Source: Imhoffiella purpurea (GTDB taxonomy: Bacteria > Pseudomonadota > Gammaproteobacteria > Chromatiales > Chromatiaceae). From it: a stretch of DNA of 64,000 nucleotides. Below are positions 1-10,839 of this stretch, one piece after another. The stretch lies in the NCBI RefSeq assembly GCF_000585215.1, contig NZ_AONC01000017.1:1-64000 (forward strand), written 5' to 3'. The position numbers and the translations under genes were made by a program. Under the pieces are notes generated by a model. It ran no database searches and was not told the DNA's origin. It saw only the letters and a list, made by a program, of their open reading frames with translations. Numbering within the stretch: position 1 is the stretch's first letter; each line of letters opens with the position of its first letter.

Positions 1-166
1 GCGCCGCGCCTGGGCCATCATCCTCGAACGCTGGTTCAGCTGGGACGCGAGGCATTCTTCTGTCTCTGGTTCGCGGTCGGAAGGGGATGGGCGGCCATGA
101 CCGGCAATCGGCGCATGCTCTCGCGGGTCACATGAGTAAATAGCCTCCAGCCGCATCATCCGACCT
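1..166. other. left edge, no gene called
   Basis: No gene can be assigned. Two plus-strand frames are open from the left edge, one stopping at 98-100 and one at 133-135, and either could be the last residues of a gene that begins outside the window. The second contains a short hydrophobic stretch. In many gammaproteobacteria pepA precedes holC, but neither tail resembles the PepA C-terminus closely enough to say so. Confidence 0.3.
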
Positions 167-598
167 ATGCCCCAAATCGACTTCTACAGCCTCGAGCCCG
201 ACAGCCGCGGCGACCGCTTCCTGCTCGCCTGCAGGCTGACCGAGCGCATCCGCGCCCAGGACCTGCGCCTGATCATCCATTGCCCGGAACCCGAGGAGGC
301 GCGTCATCTCGACCGTCTGCTCTGGACCTTTCGCGAGGACAGCTTCCTGCCGCATGGACGGGTCGGCAAGGTGGATCAGGAGCTGACCCCCATCCTCATC
401 GGCGCGGACGGACGGCCGGAGACCGAGACCCAGGTGCTGCTCAATCTCGGCCGCGAGGTCCCTCCCTTCTTCGCCCGCTTCGACCGGGTCTGCGATCTGG
501 TGGACCTGGATCCGGACCTGCGGACCGCAGGCCGGAGCCGCTTCAGGTACTACCGCGACCAGGGGCATCCGCCGAGGCATCATCGGATTCGGCTCTAG
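167..598 (+). CDS. holC: DNA polymerase III subunit chi
   Basis: A 143-residue protein matching the HolC family in length and pattern. It opens with the strand 'IDFYSL', continues with a cysteine-containing helix and 'LDRLLWTF', and has the '[17 protein letters not shown]' segment typical of chi. In the family, chi joins the clamp loader (with psi) to single-strand binding protein at the replication fork. In E. coli holC lies between pepA and valS; here the next gene is a convergent histidine kinase, so valS is not downstream. The last 56 bases overlap the 3' end of that kinase on the opposite strand. The C-terminus is basic ([17 protein letters not shown]). Start ATG at 167; no strong Shine-Dalgarno is visible. 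Confidence 0.85.
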   Translation: MPQIDFYSLEPDSRGDRFLLACRLTERIRAQDLRLIIHCPEPEEARHLDRLLWTFREDSFLPHGRVGKVDQELTPILIGADGRPETETQVLLNLGREVPPFFARFDRVCDLVDLDPDLRTAGRSRFRYYRDQGHPPRHHRIRL

Positions 599-3500
599 TG
601 GAGGCGGGATCGCCGCGCGAGGCGCGCAGAATGGCCAAGGCGCTCTCGAAATCGAAGCGTTCGATCCGGATCATGAGCTCGCCGAACGCCTCGCCCAAGA
701 CCGACTTCAGCTGGTCTGCCGAGTCGCGCGCGAACGGCAGGGCGATACTGTTGTCCTCCGACAGCAGCACATCCATCCGTTCCAGCGTCGCGTTCAAACG
801 ATCCAGATCCCGAGGGACCGACTCGGATGGACCGGATGGATCTGGCCAGAGATTTTCGACCGCAGGAAGGAGTTTCCTCAGCAGCCGCTCGGTCTCGCGG
901 ATCCGGGGCTCGAGCCGATCCAGCCCCATCCCTTCCCGCAGCCCGGATTCAATCTCGACCATGAGCGCCGCTACCCGATCGACGCCCAAGGTCGCCGCCG
1001 CCCCCTTGAGGGAGTGGACGAGTCGGCCAGCCGCCGCCCTGTCCCCTGCCTCGAGAACACCCTGAAGACGCTCCATGTCGGCACCATGGGACTGGACGAA
1101 CATCCTGAGCAGACGCCCATAGACCTGGCTCCGTCCACCAACCGCCGCCAGACCCTTGACCATATCCACGCCCGAAAGGACGCCGGGCGAACCGGCGGGA
1201 TCCGGCGAACCCATGACGCCGGAGCTTTCCTCGCCATCCGGCACGGCGTCATCCGGCGTCTCCGAGTCTGGCGCCGGGCCTTGCGACAACCATTGCAGCA
1301 GGGTTGCATAGAGCGCCTCGGGCTCGACCGGCTTGGAGACGAAATCGTCCATTCCCGCATCCAGACACGCCTGACGGTCCTCGTCGAAGGCATTGGCGGT
1401 CATCGCCAGGATGGGCAGCCCGGCACAAGCACTGGAGGCCCGGATACGCCGGGTGGCTTCAAGACCGTCCATCACGGGCATCTGGACATCCATCAGCACC
1501 AGGTCGTAATGATGGCGCGCGATCTGGTCCAATGCCTCCTGACCGTTGTCGGCGGTATCCACCGAGAGCGAGACCGCGTGGAGCAGCTCGAGGGCGACCT
1601 CCCGGTTGATGGGGTTGTCCTCGACCAGGAGCAGACGCGCACCCGAGCAGCTGGCTCGAAGCTCGGCCTCGGCGTTTCGGTTGTCCCTGGTCCGCGCCGG
1701 AGGAATGGCCGCGCGACCGCGCCTCAGCCTGGCCGTGAACCAGAAGGTACTGCCCCGCCCCGGCTCGCTCTCAACGCCCGCGGAACCACCCATGAGCTGG
1801 GCCAGACGGCGGGTGATCGCCAGCCCCAGGCCGGTTCCGCCATGCCGGCGCGTGGTCGAGACGTCCCCCTGACCGAAGGGTGTGAATAGACGCGGCAGCT
1901 CCGCGGGCGCAATACCGACCCCCGTATCACTGACCTCGAAGCGCGCCAGCAGCGCATCCGCGTCCGCCTCGACCAGCCGGCAGCTCAGCCGGATGCGTCC
2001 CCGCTCGGTGAACTTGATGGCGTTGCCCATGTAGTTCAGCAGCGCCTGGCGTAATCGCGTCGGATCGCCATGCAGCCACTCGGGCACATCACCCTGGTCG
2101 ACCTCGATCGCCACACCTTTCGCCTTGGCCTGCTCGGCGATCATGGAGTGTGCATGATCGAGAATCACGGACAGCGCGAAATCGGTCTGTTCCAGCTCCA
2201 GCCGACCGGCCTCGATCTTGGAGAGATCCAGGATGTCGTTGACGATCGACAGCAGGTGCTGCGCGGCCGCCTCGATCTTGCCGAGCCGCTCGGACTGCTC
2301 GTGCGACACCCCGCGCTGACGCAGCAGATAGGTCAGACCGACGATGGCGTTCATGGGGGTGCGGATCTCATGGCTCATGTTGGCCAGAAAGGCGCTCTTG
2401 GCCCGGTTGGCGGTCTCCGCCGACTCGCGCGCCGCCTCGCGGGCACGCTCGATCTCCTTCTGGACGCGAATGTCGCGCGAAAATCCGACGGTTCCGAGCA
2501 CGGATCCGTCGGCGTCGAACACGGGGGCCTTGAGCGTCTCGTTCAGCGTCTCCTCGGGCTCGGTCGGAAACGACTCCTCGATCGTGATTCCTCGGCCGGA
2601 ACCCATCACCCTGGCATCGTCCGCGCGAAAGCGCTCGGCCAGGGGGTGCGGCCAGATGTCCAGATCCGTCCGGCCCAGCAGATCCTCAATGGGCCGCCCG
2701 GCGATTTCGGCCGTCGCACGATTCGCGGCCATGAAGCGCCCGTCCCGATCCTTCAGCCAGATCATGTGCGGGATATTGTCGATGATGGCCCGCAGCGATT
2801 GACTCTGACGCCTGAGCTCGGCCGTTCGGGTATCGACCAGCTCCTCCAGATGATGGCGATAGCGATCGAGTTCTTCGGTGGCGCGCTTGCGGTCGGTGAT
2901 ATCGCGACAGATGCAGAGGAAGAGGTTCTCGCCGCCCCAGTTGACGCCGCTGGCGCTGATCTCGACATCGTATTCCGATCCGTCCCTGCGCCGATGTCTG
3001 GACTCGAATAGATGATGTGCCTCCGCGAAATCGAGGAACAGTTCTCGGATCTCTCTCTCCGACATGGAGGCATCGATATCCCAGGTCCTAAGACCGATCA
3101 CCTCTTGCACCGGATACCCCAGCATCTCGGCGAAGCGCATATTGGTCTCGATCACACGATGCGTCTGATCGATCACCAGAATGCCGTCGCGCGTGCTCTC
3201 GATCAGCGCCTGTCTTCGCGCCGTCTGCTCGGCGAGCTCGCGGTGGATCCGATCGATGTCCGTGATGTCTCGCGAGATGCCGAACATACCGATCAAGACG
3301 CCCTGGGCATCGAGCAAGGGCCCCTTGATGGAGAGAAAGACTCGCCGCCCCTGAACCGTATCCAGATATTCGCGAAAGCTCATCGGCATATCCTGCGCCA
3401 TGACGGACCGGTCGTGTTCGCGGATCTGGGCGCTCTGAGCGGGAGGAAAGATGTCCAGGTCGGTCAGACCCACGATCTCTTCGTGCGACCTGCCAATGAA

Positions 3501-4874
3501 TTCCCCGGCGGCGCGATTGAAGAGCATGTAGCGTCCATCCAGCCCCTTGGCGAAGACCGCGTCGCTCGAGCCATGGACGATCGCATCCAGCAGATTCAGC
3601 GCGTTCAGGCGCTCGCTCTGCGATCGGTGAAGCGTTTCGGCCCATTCCAGCTGCTGACGCTGGCGCAGCAGCAGGGCGCCGGCCGTGACCATCAGCAGCG
3701 CGAGCATTCCGGCCAGCACGATCCAGAGCGCACTGCCGACCGTACCGGCATAGACCTCCGCCAGATCCACCTTGACCAGCAGGAGCCAGTCGGTCCATGG
3801 CACCGCCATGGCGTAGCCCATGACCGCCTCTCCGCGATAGTCCAGGCCCTCGATGCCCGAACCGAGCAGCCGCCTGTCCCGCCCGTACTGGGCGGCCAGC
3901 AGCCGCTCGCTGGTCAGCGGCAGCCGCAGCAGCGCTTCCCCTTCCAGGTGACGCAATGGATTGAGAAAAAGGACCTCGTCCCCTTGCACACGGAACAGCA
4001 GGGTCTCACCAGTGTCGGTCTTCAGCGGCCATATCTGCAAAGCCGGATAGAGATAGGACTGGGGATCCGTATGCAGCACCGCGACCGAGCCCGCCCCCAT
4101 TTCCGTGTCGGCCGGCAGGGGTACGATGAAATCCAGATGCGTCTTCCCATGACCATCCCGATAGGGTCCGAACAGGGCGATGGACTGGCTATCGGCCGCT
4201 TCGCCAATGGCGTGAATCAAGCCGGCCGACAAAGGTTGCGACAGAGGCTCTGAGGACCAGAGCACCTCGCCCCTGGAGGTCGCGATCACCAGATGGTCGA
4301 AGTCGTTGAGCTTGGAGAATCCGCGCAGCCGGCCGATCAGCTGCGCCCTCTCGTTGGTCCCCTCGCCCTGCGCCAACAGCAGCGGACCATGATTTCCGAT
4401 CAAGGTGGAGCGCAGAAATTCCGCATCCCCCTGGCGTTCATCCAGCCAGTCGGCCAGCTGAGTGGTCTTGAGCTCGGCGATCGTCTTGAGATTCTCCCCT
4501 TCGCCGTCCTTGTGCTGCCGTATGTCCATGAAGACGGCGCCGGCTGTGAGGGACACGATGGCGGCGGACAGCAGGATCATGGGCAGAATCAGGGGTCTGC
4601 TGGAGCGCGCGCCGGACATGGGGACAGGGAGAGGCGTGTCCGAGCGCACCTGACCGCGCATCAGGAAATAGAGCAGCAGGGTGCTGAGCAGTACGAAGAC
4701 GGCGCCCTTGAGCGTATTGAGCAGAACGAACCGGCTCGGGGCCTCCATCAGCATCCCGAGCAGGTTGTCCGAGAGCAGAATCCATAGCCCGGCGAAGGCC
4801 GCATAGACCAGTACGACGGTGAGGATGCCCGTCCGGGACGTGGCGGAGCGCCTGGGATCCGGATCGCTGCTCAT
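543..4874 (-). CDS. membrane hybrid sensor histidine kinase with PAS, REC and HPt domains
   Basis: A 1443-residue all-in-one phosphorelay protein. Two hydrophobic segments lie near residues 15-70, and a third near 95-115 opens a periplasmic sensor region that closes with a membrane helix near 378-402. Three PAS-like domains follow (roughly 430-540, 556-665, 695-815), each pair joined by a helical linker. The H-box '[11 protein letters not shown]' places the phosphorylated histidine at H835. The ATPase G-box is 'GTGLGLAI', the receiver aspartate is D1129 in 'LVLMDVQMP', and the HPt histidine is H1287 in 'HSLKGAA'. About 65 residues beyond the HPt resemble the tail of the second hybrid kinase at 14965-19044. 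It lies 75 bases downstream of an HD-GYP regulator on the same strand, a likely operon in which phosphate could be passed to that receiver. The signal sensed is unknown. Confidence 0.92.
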   Translation of the reverse strand: MSSDPDPRRSATSRTGILTVVLVYAAFAGLWILLSDNLLGMLMEAPSRFVLLNTLKGAVFVLLSTLLLYFLMRGQVRSDTPLPVPMSGARSSRPLILPMILLSAAIVSLTAGAVFMDIRQHKDGEGENLKTIAELKTTQLADWLDERQGDAEFLRSTLIGNHGPLLLAQGEGTNERAQLIGRLRGFSKLNDFDHLVIATSRGEVLWSSEPLSQPLSAGLIHAIGEAADSQSIALFGPYRDGHGKTHLDFIVPLPADTEMGAGSVAVLHTDPQSYLYPALQIWPLKTDTGETLLFRVQGDEVLFLNPLRHLEGEALLRLPLTSERLLAAQYGRDRRLLGSGIEGLDYRGEAVMGYAMAVPWTDWLLLVKVDLAEVYAGTVGSALWIVLAGMLALLMVTAGALLLRQRQQLEWAETLHRSQSERLNALNLLDAIVHGSSDAVFAKGLDGRYMLFNRAAGEFIGRSHEEIVGLTDLDIFPPAQSAQIREHDRSVMAQDMPMSFREYLDTVQGRRVFLSIKGPLLDAQGVLIGMFGISRDITDIDRIHRELAEQTARRQALIESTRDGILVIDQTHRVIETNMRFAEMLGYPVQEVIGLRTWDIDASMSEREIRELFLDFAEAHHLFESRHRRRDGSEYDVEISASGVNWGGENLFLCICRDITDRKRATEELDRYRHHLEELVDTRTAELRRQSQSLRAIIDNIPHMIWLKDRDGRFMAANRATAEIAGRPIEDLLGRTDLDIWPHPLAERFRADDARVMGSGRGITIEESFPTEPEETLNETLKAPVFDADGSVLGTVGFSRDIRVQKEIERAREAARESAETANRAKSAFLANMSHEIRTPMNAIVGLTYLLRQRGVSHEQSERLGKIEAAAQHLLSIVNDILDLSKIEAGRLELEQTDFALSVILDHAHSMIAEQAKAKGVAIEVDQGDVPEWLHGDPTRLRQALLNYMGNAIKFTERGRIRLSCRLVEADADALLARFEVSDTGVGIAPAELPRLFTPFGQGDVSTTRRHGGTGLGLAITRRLAQLMGGSAGVESEPGRGSTFWFTARLRRGRAAIPPARTRDNRNAEAELRASCSGARLLLVEDNPINREVALELLHAVSLSVDTADNGQEALDQIARHHYDLVLMDVQMPVMDGLEATRRIRASSACAGLPILAMTANAFDEDRQACLDAGMDDFVSKPVEPEALYATLLQWLSQGPAPDSETPDDAVPDGEESSGVMGSPDPAGSPGVLSGVDMVKGLAAVGGRSQVYGRLLRMFVQSHGADMERLQGVLEAGDRAAAGRLVHSLKGAAATLGVDRVAALMVEIESGLREGMGLDRLEPRIRETERLLRKLLPAVENLWPDPSGPSESVPRDLDRLNATLERMDVLLSEDNSIALPFARDSADQLKSVLGEAFGELMIRIERFDFESALAILRASRGDPASTRAESDDASADAPGRGST

Positions 4875-4949
4875 GAGATCTCCATGTCCTCATCCAGGTG
4901 CCGAAACGGCCTCTGGGGTTCGACGCCGTGCCGCCGCCCCCCGAGGAAT

Positions 4950-6059
4950 TCAGTCGGACGATGCCTCGTCGTTTTCGCTGTAACGCCGAGCGACCTCGCA
5001 GAAGATGTCGTAGGTGCTCGCGAAGGCATCCGTGATATCCGGATCGAAATGGCTGGCGCGCCCTGCGAGGATGATGTCGCGGGCCTCATGAAAGGCCATC
5101 GGCGGCTTGTAGACGCGCGGCGAGATAAGTGCGTCGAAGACGTCCGCGAGCGCCATCAGTCGGGCCGAGATCGGAATGTCGTCCCCGGCCAGACCGTCCG
5201 GATACCCGGTCCCGTCCCAGCGCTCGTGATGATAGTGGGCGATGTCCTTGGCCAGTACCAGGAACTCCAGCGGCCGGTCGACATCGCGTTCGGCGTATTC
5301 GATGGCGTCGCTGCCGAGCTTGGCGTGGGTCTTCATGATCTCCCACTCGTCCGCAGTCAGCTTGCCCGGCTTGAGCAGAATATGATCCGGTATGCCGACC
5401 TTGCCGATGTCGTGCAGCGGGGCCGACTTGACCAGGAGGTCGATGGTGTGGGCGGTGAGAAAATGGGCGAAGCGCGGATGATCGCGCAGACGCTGCGCCA
5501 GGGCGCGCACGTAGCCCTGGGTGCGGCGTAGATGGTTTCCGGTCTCCGGATCGCGGATCTCGGCCAGATGCGCCAGCGCATGGATGCTGACGTCCTGGAC
5601 AACCAGATTCTCCTTCATGCGCCGCAGCAGTTCGCGCTCGAGATAGGTGTTCTGGTCCTTGAGCCAGTCGCGGGCCTGCTTGAGCTCGAGTTGGGTGTGG
5701 ACGCGAGCGCGCAGGATCGAGGGGACGATCGGCTTGGCGATGTAGTCCACCGCGCCCACGTCCAGACCATGGATCTCGGCCTCGGTGCTGTCCATGGCGG
5801 TGACGAAGATCACCGGGATGTCGCTGGTACGCTCATCGGCGCGCAAACGCGAGAAGACCTCGTAGCCGTCCATCCCCGGCATCATGACGTCGAGCAGGAT
5901 GATGTCGGGGCGCGGCGGCGAGGCGACGACACGCAGCGCCTTCTCGCCCGATGTGGCGGCGCGGACACGATAGTCCGGCTGCAGCAGCTCGCTCAGAACC
6001 GTGAGGTTCTCGGGCGAATCGTCGACGACCAGGATCGTAGGCAATTCTCCATTCGTCAT
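4950..6059 (-). CDS. response regulator with HD-GYP c-di-GMP phosphodiesterase domain
   Basis: An N-terminal receiver domain ('ILVVDDS', phospho-acceptor in 'ILLDVMMPGMDG', 'AKP' lysine motif) is followed by a short helical linker and an HD-GYP domain. The HD pair is in 'LHDIGKVGIP' and the signature loop is 'HHERWDGTGYP', so the metal ligands and GYP motif are intact. RpfG-type proteins with this layout hydrolyse cyclic di-GMP. The start at 6059 (MTNGELP) is chosen because an AGGAG lies nine bases upstream. An ATG at 6065 is possible. A GTG giving a longer protein at 6122 falls within a predicted promoter -10 element and is unlikely. The adjacent hybrid kinase at 543-4874 is the probable phosphate source. 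Confidence 0.92.
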   Translation of the reverse strand: MTNGELPTILVVDDSPENLTVLSELLQPDYRVRAATSGEKALRVVASPPRPDIILLDVMMPGMDGYEVFSRLRADERTSDIPVIFVTAMDSTEAEIHGLDVGAVDYIAKPIVPSILRARVHTQLELKQARDWLKDQNTYLERELLRRMKENLVVQDVSIHALAHLAEIRDPETGNHLRRTQGYVRALAQRLRDHPRFAHFLTAHTIDLLVKSAPLHDIGKVGIPDHILLKPGKLTADEWEIMKTHAKLGSDAIEYAERDVDRPLEFLVLAKDIAHYHHERWDGTGYPDGLAGDDIPISARLMALADVFDALISPRVYKPPMAFHEARDIILAGRASHFDPDITDAFASTYDIFCEVARRYSENDEASSD

Positions 6060-6442
6060 CCGCATAAGCTCCTGAAACAAGGGTTTGCCCGGCCCCGCGC
6101 GCATATCATGATCGCTGCCCACTCATTATAGGTAAACAGGGGAGATGCCAACTCCATCCCAACCTGGCATTGAATCGGCTCGCCGGTCGAATCCGCGGCT
6201 GAAATACGCCCTCGATTTTCAAGCGCTTGAGATGCCCGTCGGCGTGGGGCCATCCATGACCCGAAACGGGAAGCGCATTGCATCAGCATAGCCGCTGATA
6301 TCTGGAGACAACCGCATCCGATGCCAAGGACGTCGCACGGGATCGGAGCGGTAGACAGACCGATACATGGGAACGGATGGAACGCGAGCATAGTCGACGC
6401 ACTGACGCGGATGTCGAGAGCGTCCGAAAATCTAGAACCCCA
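6060..6442. other. intergenic region between parC and the HD-GYP gene
   Basis: This stretch of 383 bases lies downstream of parC and upstream of the HD-GYP regulator, all on the minus strand. Besides the putative promoter near 6125-6151 no gene, hairpin or repeat was recognised. Short plus-strand open frames crossing it run antisense into parC and have no family resemblance. Confidence 0.5.
6125..6151 (-). promoter_or_regulatory. putative sigma-70 promoter of the HD-GYP/kinase operon
   Basis: On the minus strand a perfect TATAAT lies at 6130-6125. Upstream of it TTGGCA (one mismatch to TTGACA) lies at 6151-6146, with a short 15-base spacer. Transcription would begin near 6118, leaving about 60 bases before the chosen start codon. 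The spacer is shorter than ideal, so the assignment is tentative. Confidence 0.45.
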
Positions 6443-8692
6443 TCACAGGTCCGCCGGACTCGGCGCCAAGGCGTCCACCTTCTGGAATCCGCGAGGCAGC
6501 AGACGTCCTCGCCGGCCTCGCTCGCCCTGATAGGCGTCCAGGTCCGACGGCTTGAGCGTGAGGGTTCGCTTGCCGGAGGTCACGACCAGACTGCCGCCCG
6601 GAGGAACCACGGCGAGCGCGACCATCCGCTCCTCTCCGCCCGCGGGCAGCGCGATGATCTTGTTGCCCTTGCCGCGCGGCATCTCCGGAAGCTCGCTGAC
6701 CGGGAAGAGCAGCAGATGTCCGGCACCGGTCGCGGCGGCCAGACGCGCGCCGGCCGGATCGCCGACGGGTGTCGGAGCCAGGACGCCAGCCCCCTTGGGC
6801 AGGGTCAGCACCGCCTTGCCCGCCTTCGGCTTGGCCAGCAGATCCTCGACCCGGACGATGAATCCGTATCCGGCATCGGATGCGAGCAGGTAGCGCGCCT
6901 CGGGGCGGTCGCCGACCACGGCCACGAAGCCCGCGCCCGAAGGCGGATCGAGCCGGCCGGTCAGGGGCTCGCCCTGACCGCGCGCCGAGGGCAGCGTATG
7001 GGCCGCGAGCGAGTAGCTGCGCCCGGTCGTGTCGAGAAAGACCGCGGACTGGTTGCTGCGCAGCCGCGCCGCCCCGAGAAAGCGGTCGCCGGAGCGGTAG
7101 CTCAGCCCCTCGGCATCCACCTCGTGCCCCTTGGCCGCGCGCACCCAGCCTTTCTCGGACAGGACCACGGTTACCGCCTCGCTCGGCGCCAGCTCGGTCT
7201 CGTCGATCGCGCTCGCCGCCTCGCGGACCACCAGGGGCGAGCGGCGGTCGTCACCGTATTTCTCGGCGTCGGCGGCGATCTCCTCGCGGATCAGACGGCT
7301 GAGCGCCTTGGGGTCGTCCAGCAGACGCTCCAGCTCGGCACGCTCGGCGGTCAGTGCCTCCTGCTCGCCGCGGATCTTCATCTCCTCGAGCCGCGCCAGC
7401 TGACGCAGCCGGGTGTTGAGCACGTACTCGGCCTGGGTGTCGCTCAGACCGAAGGCGGCCATGAGCACCGGCTTGGGCTCGTCCTCGGTACGGACGATAC
7501 GGATCACCTCGTCCAGATTGAGGAAGGCGATCAGCAGACCTTCCAGAAGGTGCAGCCGCTCCAGCACCTTCTCCAGGCGATGCTGCAGACGTCGGCGGAC
7601 GGTCTGGGTGCGATAGGCGAGCCACTCGACCAGCAGCTCGCGCAGATTCATGACGCGCGGCCGGCCGTTGAGACTGATGAGATTCATGTTGACCCGGTAG
7701 CTGCGCTCCAGGTCGGTGGTCGCGAACAGATGCGACATGAGACGCGCCACGTCCACCCGGTTCGAGCGCGGCACGATGACCAGCCGGGTCGGATATTCGT
7801 GATCGGACTCGTCGCGGAAGTCCTCGATCATGGGCAGCTTCTTGGCGTTGAACTGGGCCGCGATCTGCTCCAGGACACGGCTCCCAGAAACCTGGTGGGG
7901 CAGCGCCGTGATGACGATGTCGCCGCGCTCCAGCTCGTAACGTGCCCGCTGCTTCACGCTGCCTCCGCCGGTCTGGTAGATCTTCAGCAGATCCTCGGGC
8001 GGGGTGACGATCTCGCCGGCGGTCGGGAAATCCGGACCGGGGATGAAGCGCATCAGATCGGCCACGCTCGCCTGGGGATGGTCGAGCAGATGGATGCAGG
8101 CATTGGCGACCTCGCGGAGGTTGTGCGAGGGGATGTCGGTGGCCATGCCGACCGCGATGCCTGTGGTGCCGTTCATCAGCAGGTTGGGCAGACGCGCCGG
8201 CAGCAGCTTGGGCTCCTCGAGCGTGCCGTCGAAGTTGGGCTGCCAATCGACCGTGCCCTGGCCCAGCTCGCCGAGCAGGAGCTCGGCATAGGGGGTCAGT
8301 CGCGACTCGGTGTAGCGCATGGCGGCGAAGGATTTGGGGTCGTCCGGCGAGCCCCAGTTGCCCTGTCCGTCGACCAGGGGGTAGCGGTAGCTGAATGCCT
8401 GGGCCATGAGCACCATGGCCTCGTAGCAGGCCGAATCGCCATGCGGATGGAACTTGCCGAGCACGTCGCCGACGGTGCGCGCCGATTTCTTGAACTTGGC
8501 GGCCGCCGAAAGCCCCAGTTCGGACATGGCATAGAGGATGCGTCTCTGCACCGGCTTGAGCCCGTCGCCCAGATGCGGCAGGGCGCGGTCGAGAATGACG
8601 TACATGGAATAGTCCAGGTAGGCCTTCTCGGTGAAATCCTTCAATGGGAGCCGTTCGAGACCCTCGGCGTTATAGGTCAGGGTTTCCGTCAT
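6443..8692 (-). CDS. parC: DNA topoisomerase IV subunit A
   Basis: At 749 residues this is close to the E. coli ParC length (752) and much shorter than GyrA. The strand-cleaving tyrosine is Y127 in '[10 protein letters not shown]'. The quinolone-determining segment reads '[13 protein letters not shown]', with serine at the position where resistance changes usually occur. The C-terminal third is the degenerate ParC type of beta-propeller and ends '[16 protein letters not shown]'. ParC2ParE2 decatenates daughter chromosomes and relaxes supercoils. parE is not in the window. Start ATG at 8692 ([11 protein letters not shown]); cca lies 83 bases upstream on the same strand, so the two may be cotranscribed. 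Confidence 0.95.
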   Translation of the reverse strand: MTETLTYNAEGLERLPLKDFTEKAYLDYSMYVILDRALPHLGDGLKPVQRRILYAMSELGLSAAAKFKKSARTVGDVLGKFHPHGDSACYEAMVLMAQAFSYRYPLVDGQGNWGSPDDPKSFAAMRYTESRLTPYAELLLGELGQGTVDWQPNFDGTLEEPKLLPARLPNLLMNGTTGIAVGMATDIPSHNLREVANACIHLLDHPQASVADLMRFIPGPDFPTAGEIVTPPEDLLKIYQTGGGSVKQRARYELERGDIVITALPHQVSGSRVLEQIAAQFNAKKLPMIEDFRDESDHEYPTRLVIVPRSNRVDVARLMSHLFATTDLERSYRVNMNLISLNGRPRVMNLRELLVEWLAYRTQTVRRRLQHRLEKVLERLHLLEGLLIAFLNLDEVIRIVRTEDEPKPVLMAAFGLSDTQAEYVLNTRLRQLARLEEMKIRGEQEALTAERAELERLLDDPKALSRLIREEIAADAEKYGDDRRSPLVVREAASAIDETELAPSEAVTVVLSEKGWVRAAKGHEVDAEGLSYRSGDRFLGAARLRSNQSAVFLDTTGRSYSLAAHTLPSARGQGEPLTGRLDPPSGAGFVAVVGDRPEARYLLASDAGYGFIVRVEDLLAKPKAGKAVLTLPKGAGVLAPTPVGDPAGARLAAATGAGHLLLFPVSELPEMPRGKGNKIIALPAGGEERMVALAVVPPGGSLVVTSGKRTLTLKPSDLDAYQGERGRRGRLLPRGFQKVDALAPSPADL

Positions 8693-8775
8693 GGTTGGTC
8701 ATGGATCCGATCGCAAACAGGGCGCGCATGATGCGCCAAGCCGCCGCGAAGGACAAACCTTGGGCCAGCTGGCGC

Positions 8776-10023
8776 CTACTCCGACGGGGCACGCGCCTTC
8801 TTGATGACGGCTATGCGCGCTTCGCGGATACGCTGAGGGATGAGGCGCGGCTCGGGGGCCGAGCGGGCGACGGCACCCACATCGATTTCAGCGACGGCGG
8901 CGAACAGACGCCGCAGCGTCTCGGCCTGGGGATAGTCCCGCTCGGCATAGCCGGCGCGTCCGCGGAAATCGGCCTCGCAGGCGATCAGCATCCGCTCGAA
9001 CCGCCCCGGACGGCGGAAGGCATCGGCCCGCTCCATCAGGTCCAGCACCGTCCCGGCCCGCAGCTCGTCGATCTTGTGGACCAGACCGTGCAGGGCCGAG
9101 GTGATGCGCGCCAGCTCGCGACAGCGGACCGGAATCCGAAAGCGCTCGCAGACGTCATCGATCAGACCCAGACCGCGCTCCTCGTGTCCATGATGGCTCG
9201 GCAGGATCTCGGCCGGGGTGGTGCCCTTGCCCAGATCGTGACAGAGCGCGGCGAAGCGGGTCTCAAGATCGGGCGTCAGACGCGCCGCCATGTCGACCAC
9301 CAGCATCACGTGCACTCCGGTGTCGATCTCCGGATGCCAGCGCTCGGGCTGGGGCACGCCCCACAGCCGGTCCAGTTCCGGCATCAGCCGTTCCAGTGCC
9401 CCGCAGGCGCGCAGGACCTCGAAGAAGGGCGAGGGACGCGCCTCGCCGAGCGCGCGCGACATCTCCTGCCAGACCCGCTCGGGAACCAGGGCGTCGACCT
9501 CGCCCCGGGCGACCATGGAACGCATCAGGTCCATGGTCTCCTGTGCGATGGTGAAACCCAGATCGCAGAAGCGCGCGGCGAAGCGGGCGAGCCGCAGGAT
9601 CCGCACCGGATCCTCGGCGAAGGCGGGGGAGACGTGGCGCAGCACGCGTGCCTGCAGATCGGCCAGTCCTCCATAGGGATCGACGATGGAGCCGTCCGCG
9701 TCCCGGGCCAGGGCATTGATGGTGAGGTCGCGCCGCAGCAGATCCTGCTCCAGCGTCACCCCGGGATCCGCATGGACCTGGAAGCCATGGTAGCCGGGGG
9801 CGGTCTTACGCTCGGTGCGGGCCAGGGCGTATTCGTCCTTGGTCTGCGGATGCAGGAAGACGGGAAAGTCCTTGCCGACCTGCTGGAAGCCCCGCGCCAG
9901 CATCTCATCGGCCGTGGCGCCGACCACGATATAGTCGCGCTCGTGGACCGGCCGCCCCAGAAGTCCGTCGCGCACGGCGCCGCCGACCAGATAGGTGCGC
10001 AGACCCAGCGTCGCCTCGCTCAT
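8776..10023 (-). CDS. cca: multifunctional CCA tRNA nucleotidyltransferase
   Basis: Adds or repairs the 3'-CCA of tRNA using CTP and ATP. The nucleotidyltransferase signature 'YLVGGAVRD' is at residues 11-19, the 'RRDLTINA' motif follows, and an HD phosphohydrolase domain ('[11 protein letters not shown]', 'HHGHEERG') is present as in E. coli Cca. The metal-binding D-x-D of the E. coli enzyme reads E28-R29-D30 here, a conservative change of the first aspartate. The start at 10023 ([15 protein letters not shown]) puts the GGAVRD motif at the usual distance from the N-terminus; a frame extension to 10044 is less likely. parC follows 83 bases downstream. Confidence 0.94.
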   Translation of the reverse strand: MSEATLGLRTYLVGGAVRDGLLGRPVHERDYIVVGATADEMLARGFQQVGKDFPVFLHPQTKDEYALARTERKTAPGYHGFQVHADPGVTLEQDLLRRDLTINALARDADGSIVDPYGGLADLQARVLRHVSPAFAEDPVRILRLARFAARFCDLGFTIAQETMDLMRSMVARGEVDALVPERVWQEMSRALGEARPSPFFEVLRACGALERLMPELDRLWGVPQPERWHPEIDTGVHVMLVVDMAARLTPDLETRFAALCHDLGKGTTPAEILPSHHGHEERGLGLIDDVCERFRIPVRCRELARITSALHGLVHKIDELRAGTVLDLMERADAFRRPGRFERMLIACEADFRGRAGYAERDYPQAETLRRLFAAVAEIDVGAVARSAPEPRLIPQRIREARIAVIKKARAPSE

Positions 10024-10246
10024 GCCCGACTCACCATCGCCCATGGCCGCGGCCGCATCGAGCGCAAGGCGGTCCGACGGACCTGTCGGGCCGCCTCATC
10101 CAGAATCCTCTCAACATCCATCTCGAACTCCAGCGCCCCCTGGACGTCTCAGCAGCGGAATGCGACCGGAACGGTCGATGCCCAGATTATATCCGGCGAG
10201 GCTTCGCGGGTTAGAATTCCGACCCACCCCACCAAGAGGCAGACCC

Positions 10247-10729
10247 ATGCGTTTCATCGGATACTTGATCCTATTGGCGGCGATCGGTTACGGACTCTGG
10301 CCCTACTACAGCGTCTATCGGCTGGACGACGCCATCAGCCTGCAGGACAAAGGCCAGTTGGCCGAGATGTTGGATCTGCGAGCGATCCGCGCCAACTACA
10401 AGCAGCGCATCGCCGCGGGCGTGAAGGACGTGCTGCCGGCCGAGGACCCGAACAGCGTCATGGGCTGGCTGCGCCAGAACATCGACCGGCTCGGCGACAC
10501 GGCGCTGGAGCAGGCGATCACGGTCGATTGGGCGCGTCAGACCCTGCGCGACGCCGTCACCCGGGCCACGGGACAGACCCCGCCCTATCTGCTCGCGGCG
10601 GTCGACTATGCCTTCTTCGAGTCCTTCGACCGCTTCCTCATCCGCATCGGCGAACTCGGACGCGGCGCGGCCCACGTGCGTCTCGGCCTCGTCGACGGGA
10701 AATGGAAGATCACGGATATCATTCCCTGA
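10247..10729 (+). CDS. DUF2939-type small membrane-anchored protein
   Basis: A 160-residue protein that starts with one hydrophobic segment (MRFIGYLILLAAIGYGLWPY), which acts as an uncleaved anchor or signal peptide. The rest is a mostly helical soluble part that ends in a short strand repeat (HVRLGLVDGKWKITDIIP). The opening 'GYGLWPYYSVYRLDDAI' and closing 'W+I..I' pattern match the DUF2939 family, whose function is not established. It is divergent from cca and convergent with ychF. A TAGAAT at 10212-10217 may be its -10 box. The ATG at 10247 is chosen because the hydrophobic segment begins there; the upstream open frame overlaps cca on the other strand. Confidence 0.75.
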   Translation: MRFIGYLILLAAIGYGLWPYYSVYRLDDAISLQDKGQLAEMLDLRAIRANYKQRIAAGVKDVLPAEDPNSVMGWLRQNIDRLGDTALEQAITVDWARQTLRDAVTRATGQTPPYLLAAVDYAFFESFDRFLIRIGELGRGAAHVRLGLVDGKWKITDIIP

Positions 10730-10790
10730 CGGACCGAGGAGAAAGAGCCGAAGCCGGCGGTCCGCGCCGCCGCAGAGGAATGGACGCCGA

Positions 10791-10814
10791 GTCACGAAGC
10801 CGGAGCCTCGTGAC
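10791..10814. terminator. hairpin between convergent DUF2939 and ychF genes
   Basis: A perfect 7-bp inverted repeat, GTCACGA / TCGTGAC, with a 10-base loop sits between the two convergent stop codons. There is no T tract on either side, so it is either a weak bidirectional terminator or an mRNA end-stabilising hairpin. Confidence 0.4.
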
Positions 10815-10839
10815 CGGAAGGCTGACCGCTGTTCCGCGA

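Noticed and set aside
1-135. End of an MlaE-like permease or of pepA
   Set aside because: Only about 44 residues are visible and the resemblance is too weak; the frame could equally be noncoding.
6377-8731. 784-codon plus-strand open frame
   Set aside because: It is antisense to parC over its whole length and has the histidine-, glutamine- and leucine-rich composition of a shadow frame.
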